DNA of 64,000 nucleotides from Muriicola soli (GCF_004139715.1 NZ_CP035544.1:1240001-1304000); one strand, 5' to 3'; counted from the first letter of the stretch, positions 1 to 9,430 are shown. The notes: generated from the letters alone by a model not told the origin. Made by a program: numbers and translations.

Positions 1-1352
1 CCACGCTCCAAGGATGGGATGTATATTTCCTTCCTTTGCGTAATTCCCTGCAAAAACACCGATAAAGTAGTAGGTGAGAAATAAAACGATGGCGATTACC
101 ATCGGTAGTCCAAGTCCACCTTTTCTGATGATTGCGCCAAGTGGTGCCCCTACAAAAAACAAGATGATACAAGATAAGGCAAGGGCGTATTTCTTGTGCA
201 GGGAGAGGATGTGCATATTGTAGATCTTGTATTTGTTTTGAATGTCCTGCTTCTTCCCTGTAACCGAATTTAGGATATTAGAAATGGCATTAGAAGCTGA
301 ACTGATGATCTGCCCTTGCTGCCATTCCTGAAAAAGCCCCAGCAAATCGGCTGTATTCGTAATACTGTCTCTTGTTACTTCTTCAAGAGGTCTGCTATCT
401 ATACCTCTCGCTTCAATTTCTGATGCCGGCGTTAATGTATCTCGTTGAGCAATAGGTGCAAATGCACCCATTCTGGTAACAATATTCTTAGAAAAAGCTC
501 CAATAACCGTAATGTTGTTGCCCCGAATAGAATCAATGTCCTTTTTTAGACGGGAAATATTTTTCATTTTGTCTGTTCGGACATTGCGTTCCTCTTCGAG
601 GTCCTGAGTGTTTTCAGGGATTTCTATGTTGATGATGTAAGTCTCAAAAGCAGCTTTTGCAAAAGGATATTTCTTTCGTTCATCATTAGACTTCGGTACT
701 AATTCTTCATAGTAATTTCCGTCGGATAAGACCAGTTGGATGATATCAGATTCCTCGCTGCTGATCAATTCCCCGGAATTAGCTTTGATGACGGTATTGT
801 TTTTCTGAAGATTCGATTTTTATGGATAATTACATTTTGCAAGTACTTGTCGTTATCCCCGAACTTCTTGTCTACCTTTATATTCATCCCCTCAAAATCA
901 CTGAATATGCCCTCTTCGATTACCGCGGCAGGTTTTACTTTGGCGATATTTCTCCTGAGGTTATAAATTTTCTGTTCTGCGGCAGGGATGACGGTATTTG
1001 CAAAATAAAAAGTGACGCCTCCCAGAAAGATTACAAGTACTATTACGCTGAGCATGGATCTCTGGAGAGATATACCTGATGCTTTCATCGCGGCAAACTC
1101 GTAATTTTCTGCAAAGGCTCCGAAGGTGAGAATTGATGAAAGTAAGACCGTGAGAGGCAGTACCTTCTCGGTGAGGTTGGGCATTAGGTAGAACAGGAAC
1201 TTGCCAATGATGATGATATCCAGACCTTTTCCTGCGATGTCATCAATAAATAGCCATATCGTCTGAAAGATGAAAATAAACATCAGGATCACAAACGAAC
1301 TCAGGAAATTGTACAGAAACCTGCTTAGGATGTACTGGTCTAGTATGCGCAA
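1..1352 (-). CDS. LptF/LptG family (YjgP/YjgQ) permease, frameshifted, cut by window edge
   Basis: Inner-membrane permease half of the LptBFG transporter that extracts lipopolysaccharide from the inner membrane. The N-terminus (MRILDQYILSRF) and the first three hydrophobic segments are typical of the family. They are followed by a periplasmic domain and, near the left edge, C-terminal membrane segments including an FVGAPLGAIIRKGGLG stretch. The reading frame breaks after about residue 178: the T run at 817-821 (A5 on the coding strand) needs one more base. After adding it the frame is open to position 1, and the 3' end lies outside the window. The gene starts 4 bases after the lolA-like gene, so ftsK, lolA-like and this gene look like one operon. 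LptF and LptG cannot be told apart here. The family and frameshift are clear; that the frameshift is a sequencing error is inferred. Confidence 0.85.
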
Positions 1353-1356
1353 GGTT

Positions 1357-2001
1357 CTAGTTTCTTATAATATAGTACCCATCATCTTCGTACTTGGCTT
1401 CATCAAAAGTAAATAAGGTTTTCGACAACGGCTGATTGGTTTTAAAAGAATTAACAGTGATGGTGGTCTTGGTGCCGTTTTTCCCTGTCTCTATAAGTTT
1501 GTAGATATGTTTAGTTTGAGCATCGATACCCAGTAAGATGGATGCGATTTCTGAATTCGTATCTATTGGTGTAAGTTTCACGTATTGAATCTTTCTTCCC
1601 TGTACGTTCTGTAAAATATCCCAGGCGTAATTATGTCCAGATTTATAGAATGTCAGCATCTTGGAAGGGGTGATGGTGTTATCCTCCTCAGAGCGATCCT
1701 CTATAGTGACCTCCTCATTTTCCGGAACTACGGTATACACCTTTTTTCCATCATAGAGTTGTTGTGAACCCAGATAATTGAACAGGTATTTGTCGCCCTG
1801 CAAGGTTACATCACCACGGGTTTCCTGATTGATATTGGCCTCCTTATTTTCCAGGGCATATTTAAATTCCACCTCAATATTGTCATAACTCTGTACTTTG
1901 TTGTAAACCTCATCGAGAAGGGCCTTTGCCTTCAGCGACTCCTGGCCGTAGGCAAAAGAACTGCATATAAGGATTAGGAGTAATGGTACTATATTTTTCA
2001 T
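1357..2001 (-). CDS. LolA-like outer-membrane lipoprotein carrier protein
   Basis: 214-residue exported protein with a short signal peptide (MKNIVPLLLILICSSFAYG, cleavage near residue 19). It has the LolA pattern: an early AKALLDEVYNKVQSYDNIEVEF segment, a repeated beta-strand region containing GDVTLQGDKYLFNY, and a later YKLIETGKNGTKTTITVNSF segment. In LolA proteins this fold binds lipoprotein acyl chains in the periplasm and carries them to the outer membrane. Start ATG at 2001 lies 3 bases after the ftsK stop and the stop lies 4 bases before the LPS permease start, so it is translated from the ftsK operon. Bacteroidota have several LolA-like paralogues; whether this is the main lipoprotein carrier is not shown. 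Confidence 0.8.
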   Translation of the reverse strand: MKNIVPLLLILICSSFAYGQESLKAKALLDEVYNKVQSYDNIEVEFKYALENKEANINQETRGDVTLQGDKYLFNYLGSQQLYDGKKVYTVVPENEEVTIEDRSEEDNTITPSKMLTFYKSGHNYAWDILQNVQGRKIQYVKLTPIDTNSEIASILLGIDAQTKHIYKLIETGKNGTKTTITVNSFKTNQPLSKTLFTFDEAKYEDDGYYIIRN

Positions 2002-2004
2002 GAT

Positions 2005-4368
2005 TTATTTTGTTTCTTCATTTAATTTCTTGTCGAGGGCGTACATATCAGGAACCAGTACTGCCCTTGCCTTACTGCCTTCAAAGGGGCCTACAATTCC
2101 GGCAGCTTCAAGTTGATCAATGATCCTTCCCGCCCTGTTGTACCCCAGTTTTAGCTTTCGCTGGATAAGAGAAGCCGATCCTTGTTGTGCCGTTACAATA
2201 ACCTCTGCTGCATCCCTGAACATGGCGTCTCTCTCCGCGATATCAATATCAATACCTGTGCCAGAATCTTCACCGGAATACTCCGGCAGGAGATGTGCGC
2301 TGGCGTAGCCTCGTTGTGAACCGATGTATTCCGTGATTTTTGCTACTTCAGGGGTGTCTACAAAGGCGCATTGGATGCGTGTGATGTCGTTTCCTTGTGT
2401 GAAAAGCATGTCGCCCCGCCCAATAAGCTGATCCGCCCCTTGAAAGTCAAGAATAGTTCTTGAATCAATTTTAGAAGTCACCCTGAATGCCAGACGAGCA
2501 GGGAAGTTCGCCTTGATGATCCCGGTAATCACATTCACCGACGGCCGTTGTGTTGCGATGATCAAATGTATGCCTATTGCCCTGGCCAATTGAGCTAGAC
2601 GGGCTATCGGTGTTTCCACTTCCTTGCCTGCGGTCATGATCAAATCGGCAAACTCATCGATCACCAGAACGATATAAGGTAGGAACATGTGGCCATCGTT
2701 AGGATTGAGCTTCCTCGCCTTAAACTTTACATTGTATTCCTTGATATTCCTTACCATAGCCGATTTCAACAGCTCGTAACGGTTGTCCATTTCAATACAA
2801 AGTGAGTTCAGGGTGTGGATCACTTTCGTATTGTCTGTGATAATTGCCTCAGCTGAATCCGGTAATTTGGCCAGAAAATGCCGTTCGATCTTATTGTAGA
2901 GCGTCAATTCTACCTTTTTTGGGTCAACGAGGATAAACTTGACCTCTGCAGGGTGTTTTTTGTAGAGTAAGGAGGTAATTACGGCATTCAGGCCAACCGA
3001 TTTCCCTTGTCCGGTAGCCCCGGCCATCAATAAGTGGGGCATTTTAGCCAGATCAACTACAAAAGTTTCATTGCTGATCGTCTTTCCAAAGGCAATGGGC
3101 AATTGCATTTCAGCCTTCTGAAATTTACTGGATGCGATAACTGACCGCATGGAAACGGTAGTCGCTTTCTTATTGGGAACTTCAATTCCAATAGTACCCT
3201 TACCCGGTATAGGGGCAATAATCCTAATTCCCAGTGCAGCCAGGGAAAGGGCAATATCATCTTCCAGGTTTTTAATTTTGGAGATTCGAATGCCCGCCTC
3301 AGGCACAATTTCATAAAGCGTTACCGTAGGACCTATTGTTGCCTTGATCTGGGCAATTCCTATTTTGTAATTTTTAAGTGTCTCAACAATCTTGTTTTTA
3401 TTTTCCTCCAGCTCCTCCTGGTTAATCGTAATACCGCCGGTAAACCCGTGTTGGTCCAGGAGGTCGAGATGAGGAAATTTGTAATTGCTCAGTTCCAGAG
3501 TAGGGTCGAACTCACCAAAATCGGCAACTAGCTTATCAGAAAGGATGTCGCTTTCTTCTTTCTCTTCGGCTACTGTGCTCACCTCCATGGCAATTTCGTC
3601 TTCCTTCTTCTCTGCTGTTGTGGCGGAGACAGCTTCAGCTTTTTCTTCAGGAAGTGTCTCCAGGTGTGGAATGTCTTTTTTGTGGGTATAAGTGTCCAGT
3701 ACCACTTCTGTGTCTTTTTCCTCCGGCATCAAAGGATCTGAGTAATCTTTTTTCTTTCGTTTAAAATCTGAAGCCAGGGAGGCCGACTTTGACTTAAAGA
3801 ATCGGGCAATTCCCTCAGGGGTAATCTTAAATAGCCTTACCAGAATAACAGTTAGCATAAAAAGCAGGATAAGAAAAACACCTATTTTACCCGTGTAATC
3901 CTGAAGGAAATCATTCATTTCATAGCCCACAAGTCCGCCAAGTAAAGGCTGTGATTCGGCAAAGAATCCCAAGGCAATTGAAGTCCAAATCAATAACAGA
4001 AGACCCCAAACCCATTTATTCCACAAGGCTTTTCCGGGTATGCTGAGAAAAAGGTAGAGGCCGGTAAGGCACAATAAGAAGGGGAGGATAAAAGAAGCCA
4101 GACCAAAACCTCTGTACATTACGTAATAGCTTACGCTGGCACCAAATTTATTCAACAGATTTTTAGCCTGTTCATTGCGATTGGCAAATTCAGTGAGCAA
4201 ACTCTGGTCTTGCTGCCAGGTAAAATAAAAAGAGATAAATGAAAAAAACAGGGCTATACTAAGCAAGATCAAAAGGCTTCCCAAAATGATCTTATTCTGC
4301 CTCGAAAACCTGAAAGAGGTTCGTTTTTTTTTAGCCGTAGGTTTAGACTTTTTTTTCTTGGTCGCCAT
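2005..4368 (-). CDS. ftsK: DNA translocase FtsK/SpoIIIE family
   Basis: 787-residue divisome DNA pump. A lysine-rich N-terminus is followed by four membrane segments in about the first 180 residues, an acidic linker (about 190-290), and the RecA-like motor. Walker A is GATGQGKS near residue 450, and VIDEFADL is the Walker B region. The C-terminal winged-helix gamma domain (about 715-780, with GYNRAGRIIDQLEAAGIVG) reads polar chromosome sequences in characterised FtsK proteins. Protein length and domain order match Bacteroidota FtsK. It heads the operon with the lolA-like and LPS permease genes. A TAnnTTTG box lies about 30 bases upstream of the ATG. Confidence 0.95.
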   Translation of the reverse strand: MATKKKKSKPTAKKKRTSFRFSRQNKIILGSLLILLSIALFFSFISFYFTWQQDQSLLTEFANRNEQAKNLLNKFGASVSYYVMYRGFGLASFILPFLLCLTGLYLFLSIPGKALWNKWVWGLLLLIWTSIALGFFAESQPLLGGLVGYEMNDFLQDYTGKIGVFLILLFMLTVILVRLFKITPEGIARFFKSKSASLASDFKRKKKDYSDPLMPEEKDTEVVLDTYTHKKDIPHLETLPEEKAEAVSATTAEKKEDEIAMEVSTVAEEKEESDILSDKLVADFGEFDPTLELSNYKFPHLDLLDQHGFTGGITINQEELEENKNKIVETLKNYKIGIAQIKATIGPTVTLYEIVPEAGIRISKIKNLEDDIALSLAALGIRIIAPIPGKGTIGIEVPNKKATTVSMRSVIASSKFQKAEMQLPIAFGKTISNETFVVDLAKMPHLLMAGATGQGKSVGLNAVITSLLYKKHPAEVKFILVDPKKVELTLYNKIERHFLAKLPDSAEAIITDNTKVIHTLNSLCIEMDNRYELLKSAMVRNIKEYNVKFKARKLNPNDGHMFLPYIVLVIDEFADLIMTAGKEVETPIARLAQLARAIGIHLIIATQRPSVNVITGIIKANFPARLAFRVTSKIDSRTILDFQGADQLIGRGDMLFTQGNDITRIQCAFVDTPEVAKITEYIGSQRGYASAHLLPEYSGEDSGTGIDIDIAERDAMFRDAAEVIVTAQQGSASLIQRKLKLGYNRAGRIIDQLEAAGIVGPFEGSKARAVLVPDMYALDKKLNEETK

Positions 4369-4397
4369 TAATGCACGAAGTTCATAGTGTAAAAATA

Positions 4398-4405
4398 CAA
4401 ATTTA
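4398..4405 (-). promoter_or_regulatory. Candidate -7 promoter box of ftsK
   Basis: On the minus strand this reads TAAATTTG, matching the Bacteroidota consensus TAnnTTTG. It lies about 30 bases before the ftsK ATG. No clear -33 TTG was seen at the usual distance, so only the -7 half is supported. Confidence 0.4.
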
Positions 4406-4431
4406 GGCAGGAAGCTGAAGTAGTCAGTCTT

Positions 4432-4797
4432 CTAAAATATTTTTGGGAGATAGATGATAAGACCTATGATGACTGAGGCAATGGCCACAAACATTACTGC
4501 CCCGGCCGAGATGTCTTTTACAAATCCGATCTTAGGATCGTGATTGGGCTGGATGTAGTCCGATAATTTTTCAATCGCAGTATTAACACCTTCAACTCCC
4601 ATTACCAGACCTATTGCCAGGATTTGCAACATCCATTCCACTGCGGAAATATCAAAATAAAACCCCGCCGCTGTCATTACAAGGGCAAGGATAAACTGGA
4701 CCTGTATGCTGCTTTCGGTACGCAGGAGTAAGATGGCGCCTTTTAGGGCGTAGACAAATCCTTTTAAACGGTTTTTAAACATCGATTCTTCAGCCAT
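4432..4797 (-). CDS. Diacylglycerol kinase / undecaprenol kinase family
   Basis: 121-residue integral membrane kinase of the prokaryotic DAGK family. It has a short amphipathic N-terminus (FKNRLKGFVYALKGAILLLRTE), three hydrophobic segments, and the signature EGVNTAIEKLSD between the second and third segments, which holds the ATP/metal-binding acidic residues of the family. It would phosphorylate diacylglycerol or undecaprenol in the inner membrane for lipid recycling. The ATG at 4797 was chosen because it begins the family N-terminus. It overlaps the 3' end of tpx by 8 bases, which implies translational coupling. The exact lipid substrate cannot be read from the sequence. Confidence 0.88.
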   Translation of the reverse strand: MAEESMFKNRLKGFVYALKGAILLLRTESSIQVQFILALVMTAAGFYFDISAVEWMLQILAIGLVMGVEGVNTAIEKLSDYIQPNHDPKIGFVKDISAGAVMFVAIASVIIGLIIYLPKIF

Positions 4798-5296
4798 TGT
4801 AAAGGGCTTCAAGGGCAGCTTTGTAGTTGGGCTCATCACTTATGTTGCTCACCAATTCCGAATGAACTGTTTTACCTTCTTTGTCAATTACGACTACAGC
4901 TCTCGCGAGAAGGCCCTCAAAAGGCCCGTCAATAAAGCGTATTCCATAGTCCTTACCAAAATTGTCGTTCATATAATCACTCAACATGATGACGTTTTCA
5001 ATACCTTCCGCTCCACAAAATCGATTCTGCGCAAAAGGCAGGTCTTTGGATATACAGAGAACTGCTGTAGTGTCAAGTTCTGCGGCTTCATGGTTGAAAG
5101 TACGGACAGATTGGGCACAGGTACCCGTATCTACGGAGGGAAAAATATTTAGAATGAGCTTTTTACCTTTGAATGATTCCAAATTTATTCGTGATAAGTC
5201 GGTCTGAGAAAGCTCAAACGATGGCGCTTGAGATCCAAGCGCAGGCAATTCACCAGCGGTACTTGCGGATGTTCCTTTAAAATGTACAGTAGCCAT
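4790..5296 (-). CDS. tpx: Thiol peroxidase, Tpx-type peroxiredoxin
   Basis: 168-residue atypical 2-Cys peroxiredoxin that reduces hydroperoxides with thioredoxin. The peroxidatic cysteine is in SVDTGTCAQSVRTFN (about residue 60) and the resolving cysteine is probably the one in CISKDLPFAQNRFC (about residues 82-95), the usual Tpx spacing. The N-terminus MATVHFKGTSASTAGELP is family-typical, so the ATG at 5296 is well supported. The stop overlaps the start of dagK. Upstream, between nhaC and tpx, lies a set of competing hairpins (5350-5386) in the 5' leader position. Confidence 0.93.
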   Translation of the reverse strand: MATVHFKGTSASTAGELPALGSQAPSFELSQTDLSRINLESFKGKKLILNIFPSVDTGTCAQSVRTFNHEAAELDTTAVLCISKDLPFAQNRFCGAEGIENVIMLSDYMNDNFGKDYGIRFIDGPFEGLLARAVVVIDKEGKTVHSELVSNISDEPNYKAALEALYNG

Positions 5297-5349
5297 GTAT
5301 TTATTTCAATTTTTCTGCTCGAAAGTAGGAAATAAAAGAGGATATGTGC

Positions 5350-5386
5350 AAGGCATGATGCCTTAAAATACAATTGGATTTAAGGC
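5350..5386 (-). promoter_or_regulatory. Two mutually exclusive hairpins between nhaC and tpx
   Basis: AAGGCAT (5350-5356) and ATGCCTT (5358-5364) form a near-continuous palindrome. GCCTTAAA (5360-5367) also pairs perfectly with TTTAAGGC (5379-5386). The middle arm is shared, so only one hairpin can form at a time. It sits after the nhaC stop and about 55 bases before the tpx ATG on the transcribed strand. It could be the nhaC terminator, a tpx leader switch or a protein operator. Confidence 0.45.
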
Positions 5387-5389
5387 TGC

Positions 5390-6886
5390 TTATGCGACTG
5401 AACTAGCAGGGCTCTCAGAAAGTTGTTTGATCTTGATCTTTAAGGCGGCAAAAGTAAGGGTCACCATAGGACTCAACCAGTTGAAAATAGCGTAGAAGAA
5501 GTAGTCAGCCACACTTACCCCCAATACGCCACTGTGATATGCCCCACAGGTATTCCAGGGAATAAGAACAGAAGTTACCGTGCCGGAATCTTCCAAGGTC
5601 CGACTGAGATTTTCCGGTGCGAGGCCCCGGTCTTTATAAGCCTTGGCAAACATTTTCCCCGGAACAACAATCGCAAGGTATTGGTCTGAGGCGGTTATGT
5701 TAAGTGCAATACAGCTGCCCACAGTACTGGCAAACAGTCCAAATGTAGTTTTCGCCAACCCAAGGAGGGCTGTTGTGATTCTGGATAGGGCACCTATCCC
5801 ATCCATGATTCCTCCAAAGACCATGGCACAGACTATGAGCCAGATTGTGCCCAACATCCCGGCCATGCCCTTGGCAGAGAACAGGTCGTTTAAAGCAGGA
5901 TTGTCAGTAGCTATTGTTGTATTTATAGTGATGGCGTTAAGGATCCCTTTGTACCCATTTTCGAAGGTGAGTTCTTTTGCCCCGGTTAAGCTGGCGACAA
6001 TATCCGGCTGAAAAAAGAGGGCAAAAGCGCCACCTAAAAGAGTTCCAATCAAAAGGGCCATCAGAGGAGGGGCTTTCTTGACAATCAACAGAATAACTAC
6101 AAGGGGAACAAGAAATAACCAGCCATTGATATTGAAGGTAGCTTCTATTGATGAAAGTATACTCTCCGTATCGGCTACTCCCGTGGTCTCGAGGTTGAGC
6201 CCGATAATAATAAAGACGATTAAAGTAACCGTTATGGTTGGGACCGTAGTATAGGTCATGTATCGAATATGACCAAACAAATCACCTCCGGCCATCGCCG
6301 GTGCCAGGTTTGTAGTATCGGAAAGAGGAGACATTTTGTCTCCAAAATAGGCGCCTGAAAGTACGGCCCCTGCGGTCATGCCGGGTGAAATCCCTAAAGC
6401 GTCGCCAATTCCGATCAGGGCAATACCTACAGTAGCGGCAGTGGTCCAGCTGCTTCCTGTAGCTATAGATATGATCGCACAAATAATGATGCAGGCTGCC
6501 AGAAAAATGGTCGGATTGAGAATTTGCAAACCGTAATAGATCATTGCAGGAATGATGCCACTGACCAACCAGGTACCTGCAAGCGCACCTACCATAAGAA
6601 GGATGAGAAGGGCTCCGGTGGTCGACTTTACATTTTCGGCTACTTCGGCCAGCATTTGTTTGTAGGAAACCTTATTAAAAAACCCTACAATTGCAGCAAC
6701 TGCTCCGCCCATCAATAAGATAAACTGATTGGAACCACTAATGGCATTATCCCCAAAAACGTAGACATTGTAGGCCAACATAGCCACCAGGGCGAAAACG
6801 GGGATCAGTGCTTCCCAAATGTTTAGTTCCTTGTTATCGACAATATGTTCATTCTCCCTGTGTGCATTAGATTTTTTGGCCGTCAT
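5390..6886 (-). CDS. nhaC: Na+/H+ antiporter, NhaC family
   Basis: 498-residue polytopic inner-membrane protein with about twelve hydrophobic segments and no signal peptide. Family features include TGSSWTTAATVGIALIGIG followed by GAVLSGAYFGDKMSPLSDTTNLAPAMAGGD around residues 145-200, and a second half with GTIWLIVCAMVFGGIMDGIG. NhaC proteins exchange external protons for internal Na+, and some members act on malate/lactate as well. The N-terminus is hydrophilic and charged (MTAKKSNAHRENEHIVDNKE). It lies alone upstream of tpx on the same strand, separated by the hairpin region. Confidence 0.9.
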   Translation of the reverse strand: MTAKKSNAHRENEHIVDNKELNIWEALIPVFALVAMLAYNVYVFGDNAISGSNQFILLMGGAVAAIVGFFNKVSYKQMLAEVAENVKSTTGALLILLMVGALAGTWLVSGIIPAMIYYGLQILNPTIFLAACIIICAIISIATGSSWTTAATVGIALIGIGDALGISPGMTAGAVLSGAYFGDKMSPLSDTTNLAPAMAGGDLFGHIRYMTYTTVPTITVTLIVFIIIGLNLETTGVADTESILSSIEATFNINGWLFLVPLVVILLIVKKAPPLMALLIGTLLGGAFALFFQPDIVASLTGAKELTFENGYKGILNAITINTTIATDNPALNDLFSAKGMAGMLGTIWLIVCAMVFGGIMDGIGALSRITTALLGLAKTTFGLFASTVGSCIALNITASDQYLAIVVPGKMFAKAYKDRGLAPENLSRTLEDSGTVTSVLIPWNTCGAYHSGVLGVSVADYFFYAIFNWLSPMVTLTFAALKIKIKQLSESPASSVA

Positions 6887-6960
6887 CTACCGTATTTTAG
6901 TTGAGCGGTAATATTACAATTTTAGCTACGGTTGTGCAAACAAGCAGGGGAGAGGCAGTC

Positions 6961-8180
6961 TCAGACAGAAACGGTATCTGCTTCGAGTATGCCCAATTTA
7001 ACCATACAGGACTTCATTAAGGTGTATGTGCGGTGGATATCATTGTCCAGGCCAATAGAAAACCGGATCAGGCCATCGGAAAGACCCATCGACTCCTGTT
7101 CTTCCTGCGGAATTTCAGAGGAGGTAGAAGTGCCGGGGCACTAAAAAGTGTCTTGTAGAATCCAAGGCTAACCGCAAGGTATCCGAGGTTTTTCTCTTGC
7201 ATAAGTTCCATAAGCTGATTGGCTTTCTCAAGGTTGCCGACATCAATAGTGAGGATTCCTCCAAAACCAAATTCCTTGGTCATTTGTTTCTTCATCAGAC
7301 TGTAACCTGAATGAGATGGTAGCCCGGGATAAACTACCCGTAAACCGTCTTTTTCAAAATGTTGAGCAAGATACAGGGCATTTTCACTGTGTTTCTTCAT
7401 TCGGATGTGCAGCGTCCTCATATTCTTTAAAATAGAGGAAGCCCTAAGGCTGTCCAAGGTACTTCCCAAGAGCATTCCGGCCCCGTTATTCACATCTTTC
7501 AGTGCAAGGCAAAAATCCTTGGTACCACAGACTACACCTGCAACACAATCACTTGTGCCATTGATAAACTTTGTCAGGCTGTGTATGATCACATCGGCCC
7601 CCAATTTCCCGGGTGCAATGGATAAGGGGGAAAAGGTGTTATCAACCACTAAAGGGATATTATTCTTTTTGGCCAGGGCTGCCAGGGCCTTGACATCGGC
7701 TACTTCAAGCAATGGATTACTGACGGATTCGCAATAGATCATTTTTGTTTTCGGCGTAATGGCAGCTTCTACAGCTTCTAGGGAGGTAATATCCACGAAA
7801 GAAGTGTTGATTCTGAATTTCTTCAGGAAGTTTTTCATAAACGCATATGTGCCACCGTAGATGGTTCTGCTGCTCACAATATGATCATCCGAATCGCAAA
7901 GTTGAAGGATGACAGCTGTGATCGCCCCCATGCCGCTGGCAGTCACATTTGCTGTTTCAGTTCCTTCTAAGGCAGCAAGAGCTTCTCCTAAATAGAGGTT
8001 GGAAGGAGACGAGTGCCTGCTGTACAAATAGCAGCCTTCCGTATTTCCTTCAAAGGTATCAAACATGGTCTTTGCCGAGAGGAAGGTATAAGTGGAAGAA
8101 TCAGAGATCGAAGGATTTACGCCACCAAACTCCCCAAAATTGTGCAGTTCCTGAATTTTATCTGATGCATCGTAAGCCAT
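6961..8180 (-). CDS. Methionine gamma-lyase / Cys-Met metabolism PLP enzyme, frameshifted
   Basis: PLP-dependent lyase of the Cys/Met metabolism family (methionine gamma-lyase, cystathionine beta/gamma-lyase). YSRHSSPS, SGMGAI and the PLP lysine in HSLTKFING (about residue 203) are all present. The frame breaks near the C-terminus: the CC at 7133-7134 should be CCC. With the extra base the protein continues as SAPGTSTSSEIP, reaches GLIRFSIGLDN and ends at 6961, about 406 residues, the normal family length. The ATG at 8180 was preferred over an upstream TTG. It is divergent from an Lrp/AsnC gene across an AT-rich region, which suggests amino-acid-responsive control. The exact substrate is not resolved. 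Confidence 0.85.
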
Positions 8181-8201
8181 AAAAACATTTTTTGGAATCA
8201 A

Positions 8202-8335
8202 TAAAATTATGATTATTAAGAATTAAATACAACATATAATAATAATTATAGAATAATTATTTAATAATATTAACTATAATAGAATAAAAAACTAGATATT
8301 AGCGTTAGAAGGTTAATAAACAGAATTAAAATCAC
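8202..8335. promoter_or_regulatory. Divergent AT-rich control region with paired ATAATTAT palindromes
   Basis: Intergenic region between the PLP lyase and the Lrp-family gene. It is almost pure A+T and contains two identical self-complementary octamers ATAATTAT at 8242-8249 and 8253-8260, offset by 11 bases (one helical turn). Lrp-family proteins bind AT-rich, helically phased sites, so this is a plausible operator for the neighbouring regulator. No exact TAnnTTTG box was found. Confidence 0.45.
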
Positions 8336-8797
8336 ATGAAATTAGATCAGTTAGATAAGCAATTGCTGGGGTTATTACAGGACGATTGCAAAAGGACCAC
8401 AAAAGCCTACGCTAATCAGTTAGGACTATCCACCACCGCCGTATATGAGAGGATCAAAAAACTTGAGCGTGAGGGGGTGATCAAAAAATATGTCGCTCTT
8501 ATTGATAAGCAGCGTGTGGAAATGGACTTCACCGTTCTCTGTCATGTAAAATTGAGTCGGCACATCAAAGAATACGTGCTGCAGTTTGAGCGGGAAGTAC
8601 TGCAACTAGAAGAGGTATCCGAATGCCATCACGTGAGTGGTGATTATGATTACATCTTAAAGATCCACGTAACCAACATGGCGGCCTATCGTGAATTCAT
8701 GGTAACCAAATTAACGGCTCTCAACAATATAGGCAGTACCCAGAGTTCTTTTCTGATCAATGAGGTAAAAGCTTCTACTGCAATTTCCCTGGGCTAA
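8336..8797 (+). CDS. Lrp/AsnC family transcriptional regulator
   Basis: 153-residue regulator. The N-terminal winged helix-turn-helix opens MKLDQLDKQLLGLLQDDCKRT and contains the recognition region LGLSTTAVYERIKKLEREGVI. The C-terminal RAM/ligand-binding domain contains HHVSGDYDYILKIHV, typical of the amino-acid sensor fold. These proteins form octamers that bind AT-rich DNA and respond to amino acids. Its position, divergent from a methionine gamma-lyase type enzyme, suggests control of that gene and of itself. Confidence 0.93.
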   Translation: MKLDQLDKQLLGLLQDDCKRTTKAYANQLGLSTTAVYERIKKLEREGVIKKYVALIDKQRVEMDFTVLCHVKLSRHIKEYVLQFEREVLQLEEVSECHHVSGDYDYILKIHVTNMAAYREFMVTKLTALNNIGSTQSSFLINEVKASTAISLG

Positions 8798-8824
8798 GCG
8801 CTTGTAAAAGGATGTTAAAGAGAA

Positions 8825-8854
8825 TTAAGATATTCATGGTTCTCCGTATCTTAA
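8825..8854 (+). promoter_or_regulatory. Inverted repeat between lrp-like and ankyrin genes
   Basis: TTAAGATA (8825-8832) and TATCTTAA (8847-8854) are perfect inverted 8-base arms with a 14-base loop. It lies between the Lrp-family stop and the ankyrin-protein ATG. No T-run follows, so it is more likely an operator or a weak end-of-transcript structure than a classical terminator. Confidence 0.3.
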
Positions 8855-8869
8855 ACAAAAACAGGAATA

Positions 8870-9370
8870 ATGGAACGCAAAGATTTTATCAGGAATGCCG
8901 GAGCAATGGGACTTATTATATCTACGGGGGCAGGATGGAGTTTTAAACCTCAGGATGAAGAGCAGCTCGATAGGAAAATGGTGCAGGAATTTGTCGGGGC
9001 TTCACATCGAGATATGGACAAGGTGAAAGAAATGCTCGAAGCCTACCCAACCCTGCTTAACGCTGCTCATGATTGGAAATACGGAGATTTTGAAACCGGC
9101 CTGGGGGCCGCGAGCCATGTAGGTTACAAGGAGCTGGCAAAGTACTTTCTTGAAAAAGGGGCGCAAGCCAATATCTTCACAGCCTGCCTTTTTGGGGAGT
9201 TCTCCCTCGTAAAAACAATGCTGGACGCATTTCCACAGGCCTTGCATGCCAAGGGACCTCATGGGTTCACATTATTACATCATGCAGAAAAGGGTGGGGA
9301 CGATGCTCTTGAAGTTAAAGAATACCTGGTCTCACTTGGCGCGGTGGATAAGAAAATAGCCTTGTATTAG
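8870..9370 (+). CDS. Small exported ankyrin-repeat protein
   Basis: 166 residues. The N-terminus ERKDFIRNAGAMGLIISTGAGW resembles a twin-arginine-type signal with RK in place of RR, followed by a hydrophobic stretch. The rest contains about three ankyrin-like units: residues 40-70 (ASHRDMDKVKEMLEAYPTLLNAAHDW), 80-100 (GLGAASHVGYKELAKYFLEKGA), and a last unit with GFTLLHHAEKGGD. Ankyrin repeats mediate protein binding; no enzymatic domain is visible. The export route is uncertain. It follows the Lrp-family gene at 72 bases and could be cotranscribed with it. Confidence 0.75.
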   Translation: MERKDFIRNAGAMGLIISTGAGWSFKPQDEEQLDRKMVQEFVGASHRDMDKVKEMLEAYPTLLNAAHDWKYGDFETGLGAASHVGYKELAKYFLEKGAQANIFTACLFGEFSLVKTMLDAFPQALHAKGPHGFTLLHHAEKGGDDALEVKEYLVSLGAVDKKIALY

Positions 9371-9430
9371 TGCATTTATCAATAGGGAGGTTCTCAACTT
9401 CTTTCTTACCACTAAAATTAAAAACATTCG

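Noticed and set aside
765-1352. Treating the LptF/G-like gene as a true pseudogene
   Set aside because: The break is a single homopolymer base and the downstream frame is perfectly open and conserved to the window edge.
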